NCBI RefSeq assembly: GCF_948329515.1
Contig: NZ_CAOJCN010000021.1
Span: 1-64,000, forward strand
Direction: 5' to 3'
Source: Cohnella rhizoplanae
GTDB taxonomy: Bacteria; Bacillota; Bacilli; Paenibacillales; Paenibacillaceae
Length of the DNA stretch: 64,000 nt
Shown here: positions 48,104 through 56,049 of the stretch, in pieces
How positions within the stretch are numbered: position 1 is the first letter of the stretch
Layout of the letters: each line of letters begins with the position of its first letter
Position numbers and translations under genes: made by a program
The notes under the pieces: generated by a model
The model's input: only the letters and a program-made list of their open reading frames with translations
Databases searched by the model: none
Told to the model about the DNA's origin: nothing

Positions 48104-49795
48104 ATGAGAGCCTTGAACAAATGGTTGCCCGCAGTCGGCTCAACGCTAGCGATCGCTATGGTCGCTGCATGCTCGAACGGCAACGGCGATGCTTCTTCGT
48201 CTCCGATTGAAAGCGATTCCAGCAATTCTCCGGCAGCTCCCTCTGCGTCGGCATCTCCATCCGCGTCGGCATCGGCATCTGCGCCAGTCGCCTCGGAGCT
48301 TTCGGGGACCTTCAAAATATCGCTGCCCAATGCCTCCGCCTCCGTATGGAACGCAGTCGCCGATGCCTACATGGTCAAGCATCCGGGCGTGAAGATCACC
48401 GTCGACAACAAACCGATGGACGGTTACAAGGAATGGCTCACCTCCCAATTCGCTGCCGGTACGCCGGACGTGGATCTCGCGGTCATCAACGAAGTCGGCA
48501 GCCTGCAGGACGACAAAAAGTTCGTCGATTTCTTGCCATGGCTGGACAAGAACAACCCGTATACCGGCAAGGCATGGAAGGAGAGCCTTGATCTCGGCAC
48601 GATGGGCATCAACTTGGACGCGCTTGGGGAAAACGATCACTTGTATCCGCTTAATTTCGAGTCGGTTCAAATCGTTTGGCTGTACAACAAGGAGATCTTC
48701 GACAAATCCGGCGTGCCGGAGGCGCCAAAGACATTTAACGAGCTGATCGAAGCGTTCAAAAAAATCAAAGCGGCCGGTTATATCCCGCTGTCCCTCGCGG
48801 GCAACTCCAACTCCATGTGGAGCGGCGAGGCGGGCTGGCTCGTACGCGTGTACGGCGATCAATATATGCGCGACTCGGTTAACGTCATCCGGTCGCAGCC
48901 GAACGACTATAACTTCGTGCCCGGGATGGACGACGTCTGGAAGTACGATCCGACCGATCCGTACAACGACTCCAACAGCAACGTGACCAAAAACGATCTT
49001 CGCGTATGGAAGGCGATCAAAGACAAGACGGGGCCTTTTAAAATCGAAGGCAATCCGCAGTGGAAGACGTTCATGGAAAATCTGAAGACGCTGTTCCAAT
49101 ACACCGAGCCCGGATTTTTCGGCGTAAACGCGGATCAAGCATACAGCCTGTTCCTGACCGGCAAGGCCGCGACGATGCTCACGACGCCCGGGTCGTACTG
49201 GCAGTTGCCGAAGGATCTGGCCGACGAGAAGAAGTCCGGCTCCACGGGAGGCGCGAAGGCGTTCGAATACGGATTTTTCAACATGCCGTCGATGGAGGGC
49301 GAAGGAGTGCTGGCCCCCGCCCGCACGATCCAGATCCCGATCGGATTCTATGGACTCGTGTCCAAGGATGCCAAGCAAACCGAGCTGGGCGTGGACTTCA
49401 TGATGTATCTGACGAGTCCGGAAGGCTACAAGGTGTACGTGACCGCCATCCAGAACAGCAAGGATGCCTCGATCGCCGGAGCGCCGGCGCTGAAGGACAT
49501 CGAGCTGCCCGAGGAGATGGCGAAGGCGTTCGCGAACTTCGAGCCGATCGGGAATACCGAAGGCTTCACCAGCGCGAACAACATGCTGGCACGCGGCTTG
49601 TGGGATTACCAGCCGTCCGTGCAGGAATGGGTAGGTCTGATCCAGCAGTACTTCGGCGGAAAGATCACGATCGATCAGTACTTGGCCAAATATCAAGCGA
49701 CGGTCGACAAGTATCTGGAGGCCGCGCTGAAGGACAAGAAGAAGGAGCTGTCCGATCTGGAGACGCCGGAGCGCCAGCCGCCGGAGAGAAAATAA
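48104..49795 (+). CDS. carbohydrate ABC transporter binding lipoprotein (CUT1)
   Basis: The 563-residue solute-binding protein has a lipobox 'AMVAAC' (lipidated Cys23), a Ser/Ala-rich linker, then a type I/II sugar-binding fold ('YMVKHPGVKITVDNKP', 'PLNFESVQIVWLYNKEIFD', 'FLTGKAATMLTTPGSYW'). It is larger than maltose-type proteins, as is common for oligosaccharide binders of Paenibacillaceae. ATG 48104 follows GAGGAGAGG. The two CUT1 permeases come next. No ATPase is encoded nearby, so a shared MsmX-like ATPase is inferred. Confidence 0.9.
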   Translation: MRALNKWLPAVGSTLAIAMVAACSNGNGDASSSPIESDSSNSPAAPSASASPSASASASAPVASELSGTFKISLPNASASVWNAVADAYMVKHPGVKITVDNKPMDGYKEWLTSQFAAGTPDVDLAVINEVGSLQDDKKFVDFLPWLDKNNPYTGKAWKESLDLGTMGINLDALGENDHLYPLNFESVQIVWLYNKEIFDKSGVPEAPKTFNELIEAFKKIKAAGYIPLSLAGNSNSMWSGEAGWLVRVYGDQYMRDSVNVIRSQPNDYNFVPGMDDVWKYDPTDPYNDSNSNVTKNDLRVWKAIKDKTGPFKIEGNPQWKTFMENLKTLFQYTEPGFFGVNADQAYSLFLTGKAATMLTTPGSYWQLPKDLADEKKSGSTGGAKAFEYGFFNMPSMEGEGVLAPARTIQIPIGFYGLVSKDAKQTELGVDFMMYLTSPEGYKVYVTAIQNSKDASIAGAPALKDIELPEEMAKAFANFEPIGNTEGFTSANNMLARGLWDYQPSVQEWVGLIQQYFGGKITIDQYLAKYQATVDKYLEAALKDKKKELSDLETPERQPPERK

Positions 49796-49808
49796 GAACG
49801 AAGCGTCT

Positions 49809-49833
49809 CGCGCGGACGGCGTCCGTCCGCGCG
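49809..49833 (+). other. GC-rich hairpin between binding protein and permease genes
   Basis: CGCGCGGAC (49809-49817) pairs perfectly with GTCCGCGCG (49825-49833). There is no T-run. Such stems after binding-protein genes usually protect the upstream mRNA and skew expression toward the binding protein. Confidence 0.55.
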
Positions 49834-49870
49834 GAACGCTCCGCTTCGGAGCATCGGAGAGGGTGATGAC

Positions 49871-51790
49871 TTGCGGAAAACCTGGAAGCTGGGCTGGGCC
49901 TTAATAGCGCTATGTATGCTGCTCGCGCCGGCGAGAGTTTGGGCGCAGACGGCGTGGAATCTTGAACAAGGAAAATCGGTCACCGCGATGGCGATGTCCC
50001 CGGACGGCAAGCTGCTTGCCGTCGCCAGCTCGGACACGCATGTGTATCTGTTCGGCGCGGACGGCAAGCGGATCGCCGCCATGAAGACCGGCAACGTCGT
50101 CACGGGCGTGGGCTTCGCCGGAGCGGATCGGCTGCTGGCATCTTCCGACGATCGCAATCTGTACGCCTTCGACTTGAACGGCGAGCTGTTGTGGAAGCGG
50201 GACCTGAAAAAGCGCGTCGAGGGCGTCGCTCCGTCGGCTGACGGAACGACGGCGGTAGTGACGATACAGAACAGCTCCGACCTGCTCCTCGTCGATCCGG
50301 CCGACGGCAGTACGCTGGCCAAGACGTCGATCGGCGCGCGCGCCGCCGATGTCGCGACCGCTCCGGGCGGCGGCTATATCGCGGTAGGCGGCAAGGATCA
50401 GAACGTGTACTTGCTGGACGGCAGAGGAACCCTGCTATTCGAGGCCGGCATGAGCGGCACGATCGGCAGCGTTGCCGTATCGGACGAAGGCCGCGTGGCT
50501 GCAGGCTTGACTTCATCGACGGTCGTGCTTCTAGATCGCGACGGCAGCAAGCTTCGCGAGATCGCCGTGACGGATTCGGTCAAGGACGTCGACCTGACGC
50601 CGGACGGGGAGACGATCGGCGTGGCGGACTATGCCGGTCATTTCTATCTGATCTCCTCGGCGGGCAAAACGATCTGGCAAACGCAGGTGCCCGCTTCGGC
50701 CACGCAGCTCGCGTTCGGCGCGGAGGGCAAGACGTTGTACGGCGGGACGGAGAACGGCGGCGTCTACAGCTATGACGTGAAGAATGCCATAGCGGGCGCC
50801 CAGTCCGAAGCGTCGAAAAAGCGAATGATGCAGGCTGCCGCAGGCGCAATCGCGCTTCTGTTGATCGCCGCCGCGCTCTACCTGCTCAAAAAATATAACC
50901 GGCTTTCCGTTCTCAAACGCATCTGGCAGGCTAAATGGATCTATCTAAGCTTGTCTCCGGCTTTTATTTTGCTGATTGGCTTCATGTACGTGCCGGCGCT
51001 ATCCGGCTTGTACCACTCCCTGTACGAATGGAACCCGGGCGGCAGATCCACGTTCGTGGGCCTCGACAACTTCCGCAGAATCTTAAGCGACGACTATGTC
51101 GGCAAAGGCATCGTCAATCTCGGCATTCTGATCGTCGCGGGCCTTCTGAAGGCCATCGTGCCGCCGCTGTTCGTGGCGGAGCTAATCTATCACCTGAAGA
51201 ATAAGCGGCTTCAATATTACTTCCGTACGGCGTTCGTGACGTCCATGATCGTGCCGGCCGTCGCGTTGCTGCTGATCTGGCAGAACCTGTACGACCCGAA
51301 TATCGGACTCATCAACCGCTTCCTGGAAACTGTCGGGCTGGACGGACTGGTGAATTCGTGGCTCGGCGATCCCAAGACCGCGATCTGGGCCGTCGTTTTC
51401 ATCGGATTTCCGTTCGTCGGCATTTTGCAGCTGCTCGTGCTTTATTCGGGTCTGATCGGCATTCCCGACGAATGGATCGAAGCCGCCAAGATGGACGGCG
51501 CACGGCTGCCGCGTATCATTCGGTCCATTCATCTGCCGCTGCTGGCGGGGCAGTTCAAATTTCTGATCATCCTGACGCTCATCGGCGTCATTCAGGACTT
51601 TAACGCCATATTGATCGTGACCGGCGGGGGGCCGATGGATTCCACCTACGTGCCCGCGCTGCAGATGTACTACGCCGCGACCAAGTTCGACGAGCTAGGC
51701 TACGCCTCGGCGCTCGGCGTCTCTATGTTCTTCGTCATCCTGGTCATTACGGTCGTCAATATGAAGTTCCTGCGAAGCTCGCGGGAGTGA
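49871..51790 (+). CDS. beta-propeller / MalF-type permease fusion
   Basis: The 639-residue protein is in two parts. Residues 1-26 are a signal peptide ending 'RVWAQ'. Residues 35-305 are seven repeats of about 40 residues with a WD40/PQQ-like pattern ('MAMSPDGKLLAVASSDTHVY', 'DRLLASSDDRNLYAFDLNGE', 'ETIGVADYAGHFYLISSAGK'), enough for one seven-bladed propeller. A helix (about 323-340), then a CUT1 permease (355-639) of about six helices follow, with the EAA coupling loop 'EWIEAAKMDGARLPRIIRSI'. The propeller should face outside, beside the binding protein. MalF-type proteins normally lack this. The start is TTG 49871 after GGAGAGGGTG. The parts are one uninterrupted frame. Confidence 0.9.
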   Translation: MRKTWKLGWALIALCMLLAPARVWAQTAWNLEQGKSVTAMAMSPDGKLLAVASSDTHVYLFGADGKRIAAMKTGNVVTGVGFAGADRLLASSDDRNLYAFDLNGELLWKRDLKKRVEGVAPSADGTTAVVTIQNSSDLLLVDPADGSTLAKTSIGARAADVATAPGGGYIAVGGKDQNVYLLDGRGTLLFEAGMSGTIGSVAVSDEGRVAAGLTSSTVVLLDRDGSKLREIAVTDSVKDVDLTPDGETIGVADYAGHFYLISSAGKTIWQTQVPASATQLAFGAEGKTLYGGTENGGVYSYDVKNAIAGAQSEASKKRMMQAAAGAIALLLIAAALYLLKKYNRLSVLKRIWQAKWIYLSLSPAFILLIGFMYVPALSGLYHSLYEWNPGGRSTFVGLDNFRRILSDDYVGKGIVNLGILIVAGLLKAIVPPLFVAELIYHLKNKRLQYYFRTAFVTSMIVPAVALLLIWQNLYDPNIGLINRFLETVGLDGLVNSWLGDPKTAIWAVVFIGFPFVGILQLLVLYSGLIGIPDEWIEAAKMDGARLPRIIRSIHLPLLAGQFKFLIILTLIGVIQDFNAILIVTGGGPMDSTYVPALQMYYAATKFDELGYASALGVSMFFVILVITVVNMKFLRSSRE

Positions 51791-51801
51791 GGAGGTTGCC
51801 T

Positions 51802-52683
51802 ATGTCCGCACCCGTTCGCGCGACCCGCGCGCCCAGAACGATCGTCGGCCTGCCGATGCCGCGTCCGGCCGCCGTCCGGCAGGCGCTGCTGATCGGGACG
51901 CTGACGCTGCTGATCGTCTTGACCCTCGTACCGATCCTGTTCATGTTTTACAGCTCGCTTAAGAGCAATTCGCAGATTCTGGGCAGCTTTTGGTCGCTTC
52001 CCTCGCCGCCCCGTTGGGGGAATTACGGGGAGGCCTTCGACAGCATCTGGCGTTACGTGCTCAACACGATTCTTTACGCGGGAGGGGCGAGCTTGCTCGT
52101 CGTCGCACTGTCCGCGGTATCGGGCTATCTGTTCGCCAAGAAGGCGTTTCCGGGCAAAGAATTCCTGTTCCTTATGCTGCTCGCGATGATGATGGTGCCG
52201 GGCATCCTCACGCTGATCCCCGCCTTCGTATGGTACGAGAAGCTCGGGCTGACGAACACGCCGCTTGCGATTATCGTCGCGCATGCGGCCGGGGGGCAGA
52301 TCTTCGGCACCTTCCTGTGCAGAACCTCGATGGAGGCCGTTCCTTCCTCGCTGTTCGAGGCCGCGCGCATCGACGGCGCCAAGGAGCTGACGGTATTCGC
52401 CCGAATCGTGCTCCCGCTATCCGTCCCGATTCTGGCGACCATTTTTATAATGCAGACTGTCGGCACCTACAACGATTACGTATGGCCGCTGCTCACGATC
52501 CGGGATAGCGACATGCAGATGATCGGCGTCGGGCTGACGCAGTTCACCAAGCAATTCGGCATTACGGACAAGGGCGTCCAGTTCGCAGCTTACTCTATCT
52601 CTTCGCTGCCGCTCATCGTGATCTTTTCGCTGGGCATGAAGTATTACATTCAAGGGATGGTTCAGGGCGCCTTGAAAATGTAG
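51802..52683 (+). CDS. CUT1 sugar ABC permease, MalG-type
   Basis: The 293-residue permease has six helices and the EAA loop 'LFEAARIDGAKELTVFARIV', whose Gly contacts the ATPase. The C-terminus 'FSLGMKYYIQGMVQGALK' is typical of MalG partners. It pairs with the propeller-fused permease. ATG 51802 is selected over GTG 51787 because GAGGAGG precedes it. The hydrolase-like gene follows after 12 bases. Confidence 0.93.
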   Translation: MSAPVRATRAPRTIVGLPMPRPAAVRQALLIGTLTLLIVLTLVPILFMFYSSLKSNSQILGSFWSLPSPPRWGNYGEAFDSIWRYVLNTILYAGGASLLVVALSAVSGYLFAKKAFPGKEFLFLMLLAMMMVPGILTLIPAFVWYEKLGLTNTPLAIIVAHAAGGQIFGTFLCRTSMEAVPSSLFEAARIDGAKELTVFARIVLPLSVPILATIFIMQTVGTYNDYVWPLLTIRDSDMQMIGVGLTQFTKQFGITDKGVQFAAYSISSLPLIVIFSLGMKYYIQGMVQGALKM

Positions 52684-52695
52684 GGGGAGTCGCAA

Positions 52696-55600
52696 ATGCA
52701 AACAGGCTTATACGAATGGCTGGAGCTGTATAAGAATCCGCCGGCCAAGTATCGGCCCGTGCCATTCTGGTCGATTAACGGGCAGCACGACGAGCACGAG
52801 ATTCGGGAGCAGGTCGCCCGTCTGCAAGAGATGGGAATGGGCGGCGGATTCTTCCACCCGCGTCCAGGTCTCGTGAACGAGTACCTGAGCGACGAATGGT
52901 TCGACCTCTTCGCGGCTGCCCTGGACGAAGCGGAGAAGAGAGGTCTGCAGCTCTATATTTACGACGAAAATTCGTATCCTTCCGGCTTCGGAGGCGGGCA
53001 TGTGTCCGCCGAGCTGCCGGACTGCCTGAGCCGGTCCGCCGGCCAGACGATACTGGAGCGTCCCGGGCCGGGCGAGCTGCCCTACGCGAACGCGCACTTC
53101 CTGTCGAGTCCCGGAAAGCCGATCGCGGCGTACGCATTCGAGCGCACGCCGGCAGGCGCGATCCGCCTAACCCGCCGCCTGGACGGGGTGCCCTCGTCCG
53201 AATGGGATCGGTACGGCCATTCTTACCTGATTTATGATTGGCGCGCGGCGGAGACGAACGCATGGCTGGGCGGCTTCGCCTATGTCGATCTTATGCGGCC
53301 GGAGGTAGCGCGCGTCTTTATCGAGCGGACGCACGAGCGCTACAAGGCGCGCTTCGGCGACCGCTTCGGTACGACGATACCGGCGGTGTTCACCGACGAG
53401 CCGGAGGTGTCGCCGGGCAACCTGTTCCACGCGGAAGTGGCGTTTCCTTTCTCCTACTGGTTCGCCGCGCAGTTTGCGGACCGGACCGGCTACGATCTGA
53501 TCGCGCATCTGCCGCTGCTGTTCCAGGACGCCGAGGACGGCACCGGCACGCTGCGCAGTTCGCGGGAGGTGCGCGTCGACTACTACCGGGTCATGTTCGA
53601 GCTGTGGCGGGACAACTACGTCATCCCCCTCGGAGAGTGGTGCCGTGCGAACGGCCTGGCGTTCACCGGGCATTACCTGGAGCACCAGTGGCCGATTCCT
53701 TGGGTGCGTTTTTCTCCCAACGTCATGTCGCTCTACGAATTCATGGATTGGCCGGGCATCGACTTCCTGACGTGCAGCCCGCTGGCGGCGGACGGAACCG
53801 ATTCGCTCCTCGTCACCGTGCGGGAGGCGGCGAGCGTCTCTCGCCAGCTTGGCAAGGCGCGGACGCTGTGCGAGGCATTCGGCGCAGGCGGCTTCGACGC
53901 CTCGACGCAGGACTTCAAGCGGATCGGAGACTGGCTGCTCGCGCATGGCATCGACTTCCTGAATCCGCATCTGACGGCCGCCTCTCTCGCGGGTGCGAGG
54001 AAGCGGGATCATCCGCAATCGTTCGACTGGCGCGTGCCCTGGCAGTACGAGCTGAGGGAGCTGGCCGATTATTTTGCCCGGGCGCAGCTTGCATTGACCC
54101 AAGGGAAGGCGGATCGCCGGGTCCTCCTGCTCCACCCGACGGAGACCGCCTATCTGTACCCGGCGACGACAAGCTGGGCGGCGAAGGGACATCCCTTCGA
54201 GGAGATGGTGGCGGCGTACAAGGCGCTTCTTCAACGGCTATCGGATGCAGGCATCGATTACGACCTGGGCGACGAGGAGATCATGGCGCGCCACGGGGCG
54301 ATCGCGGAGGACGGCAGGTGGACGGTCGGGTCGGCGAAGTACGACGAGATCGTCTTGCCTGCGGGGATGGAGTCCATGAGACGGACGACGGTCAGTCTGT
54401 TCCAAGCCTACGTCGAGGGCGGCGGCATCGTGCGCGTTCTGGGCGACCGCCTCCCGGACTTCGTGGACGGCAGGCGCGACGACGCCTTGGCGGCACTGGC
54501 CGCCCGGATGCCCGAAGCGTTCGACCGCACGTCCGTCGACGCGCTCGTCTCGGCCTGGACGGCCGACAGCCGTCGGCGCAGCGGATACGGGCTGAGCGCG
54601 GCGGACGTGAGCGAGCGCGCCGGCGGCGAAGAGGCGGCATGGGCGGCGTCTGAGAGGCCCGAGATTCGAGGGCTCGCCGCCCAATCGCGGGAGCTGCCGG
54701 GAGGCGGGCGGCTATTGTTTCTTGCGTACAGCGCGCCCGAGCCCCGGACCGTGACGCTTGCCCTGTACGCGCCCGCCGCGCTGCGGCTTGATTTGCTGCG
54801 GGGGACGGCATGCCGGACTGCAGCCGACGGCGCACGCCAAGAACTTCGCCTGGAGCAGGGAGAATCGTACTGCTACCTGCTGCTGGACGGCGAGGCGGCC
54901 ATCGGGGAGGTATCCGCTAGACTCCCGTTCGCCATAGCGTCGGAAGACATGCGCGCGGAGGCCGTCCCTTCCGGCGCAGTCGAGCGCAGTCTGACCTTCG
55001 ACCGGATCGTTCCCCTGGGCGACAACGCGCTGATGCTCGACTATGCGGATGTGACGGGCCGGCATTTCAAGATGAGGGGCGCATCCGTGTACCGGGCTTG
55101 CCGCCTGCTTTATCAGGAGAACGGCTTCGACGACAATCCGTGGGACAATGCCGTGCAGTACAAACGCCGCATCCTAGAGCGGGCCCGGAACGCGAGCGCG
55201 CAAGGCTTCGAGGCGGTGTTCCGCCTGGCGGTCGGCACCATTCCCCGGCACATCCGTCTTGCCGTCGAGCAGGCGAGATTTTTTCGGCTCGAGATCAACG
55301 GCAGGGCGATCGCGCCTTCGCCTTCGGAGAGCTGGATGGATCGCTCGATCGGCGTGTACGATCTCGCAGGCGCGCTCTCGGCGGGCGACAACGAACTCAA
55401 GTTGACGGCGCCGCTATTCGATCCGCTGCTGGAGCTGGAGCCGGCGTACCTGCTCGGGGATTTCGCGGTGTCGCCGACAGAATCCGGATTCCGAATCGAG
55501 GCGGGCATGCCGCGACTGCTGCCAGGCGATTGGACCGCCCAAGGGCTGCCCTTCTACGGCGGGCAGGTGGAATACGCGTTGGAACCGATCGAGGCGGATG

Positions 55601-55938
55601 CGGATTCGCTCGCGTCCTGCAGATACGCGGTTCGGTTGGAAGGACTGCTGGGGGCGGCGGCGCATCTGCTGGTGAACGGCGTCCGGGTGCCGGCGCATAT
55701 GGGCGGGAACGTCACGGATATCACGGCGTTGCTGTCGGCCGGGGCTAACCGGCTGTCCGTCGTCGTGTCCGCTACCCAGCAGAACGTGTGGGGACCCCAC
55801 CATGCCGGCCCGCCCGCAAGGATCGCTTCTCCTTGGATGTGGAAAAACGGGCCGGCCGAAGGCCCGCCGCCCGGGCGGGAATATTCGTTCGCTCCCTGCG
55901 GCCTGACCGAAGTGCGCTTGACAGTCGAACGCCGCTGA
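52696..55938 (+). CDS. large glycoside-hydrolase-like protein, GH106-like
   Basis: The 1080-residue protein lacks a signal peptide and should be cytoplasmic. The N-terminal 600 residues read as a TIM-barrel glycosidase: 'PFWSINGQHDEHEIREQV', 'GMGGGFFHPRPGL', 'YLSDEWFDLFAAALDEAEKRG', 'YDENSYPSGFGGG', then 'AVFTDEPEV' (Glu235) and 'TLCEAFGAGGF' (Glu393) as candidate catalytic acids. The rest suggests beta-sandwich (jelly-roll) domains. The pattern recalls alpha-L-rhamnosidase-like GH106 proteins, but I assign that family with caution. It lies 12 bases after malG-type permease, fitting breakdown of imported oligosaccharide. A terminator follows. Confidence 0.72.
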   Translation: MQTGLYEWLELYKNPPAKYRPVPFWSINGQHDEHEIREQVARLQEMGMGGGFFHPRPGLVNEYLSDEWFDLFAAALDEAEKRGLQLYIYDENSYPSGFGGGHVSAELPDCLSRSAGQTILERPGPGELPYANAHFLSSPGKPIAAYAFERTPAGAIRLTRRLDGVPSSEWDRYGHSYLIYDWRAAETNAWLGGFAYVDLMRPEVARVFIERTHERYKARFGDRFGTTIPAVFTDEPEVSPGNLFHAEVAFPFSYWFAAQFADRTGYDLIAHLPLLFQDAEDGTGTLRSSREVRVDYYRVMFELWRDNYVIPLGEWCRANGLAFTGHYLEHQWPIPWVRFSPNVMSLYEFMDWPGIDFLTCSPLAADGTDSLLVTVREAASVSRQLGKARTLCEAFGAGGFDASTQDFKRIGDWLLAHGIDFLNPHLTAASLAGARKRDHPQSFDWRVPWQYELRELADYFARAQLALTQGKADRRVLLLHPTETAYLYPATTSWAAKGHPFEEMVAAYKALLQRLSDAGIDYDLGDEEIMARHGAIAEDGRWTVGSAKYDEIVLPAGMESMRRTTVSLFQAYVEGGGIVRVLGDRLPDFVDGRRDDALAALAARMPEAFDRTSVDALVSAWTADSRRRSGYGLSAADVSERAGGEEAAWAASERPEIRGLAAQSRELPGGGRLLFLAYSAPEPRTVTLALYAPAALRLDLLRGTACRTAADGARQELRLEQGESYCYLLLDGEAAIGEVSARLPFAIASEDMRAEAVPSGAVERSLTFDRIVPLGDNALMLDYADVTGRHFKMRGASVYRACRLLYQENGFDDNPWDNAVQYKRRILERARNASAQGFEAVFRLAVGTIPRHIRLAVEQARFFRLEINGRAIAPSPSESWMDRSIGVYDLAGALSAGDNELKLTAPLFDPLLELEPAYLLGDFAVSPTESGFRIEAGMPRLLPGDWTAQGLPFYGGQVEYALEPIEADADSLASCRYAVRLEGLLGAAAHLLVNGVRVPAHMGGNVTDITALLSAGANRLSVVVSATQQNVWGPHHAGPPARIASPWMWKNGPAEGPPPGREYSFAPCGLTEVRLTVERR

Positions 55939-55971
55939 TCTATATTGGCACGCTGGAAAAAGTCATTCGCA

Positions 55972-56016
55972 AGAGCAAGTCGCATTTGGTTTCTCGATGC
56001 CGGCTTGCTCTTTTTA
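55972..56016 (+). terminator. terminator after the hydrolase gene
   Basis: AGAGCAAG (55972-55979) pairs with CTTGCTCT (56004-56011) across a 24-base loop, then TTTTA. The long loop makes it moderate. It separates the cytoplasmic genes from the secreted pair. Confidence 0.6.
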
Positions 56017-56049
56017 TATAAATAAGCACCGACTATGAGGAGGTTCATG

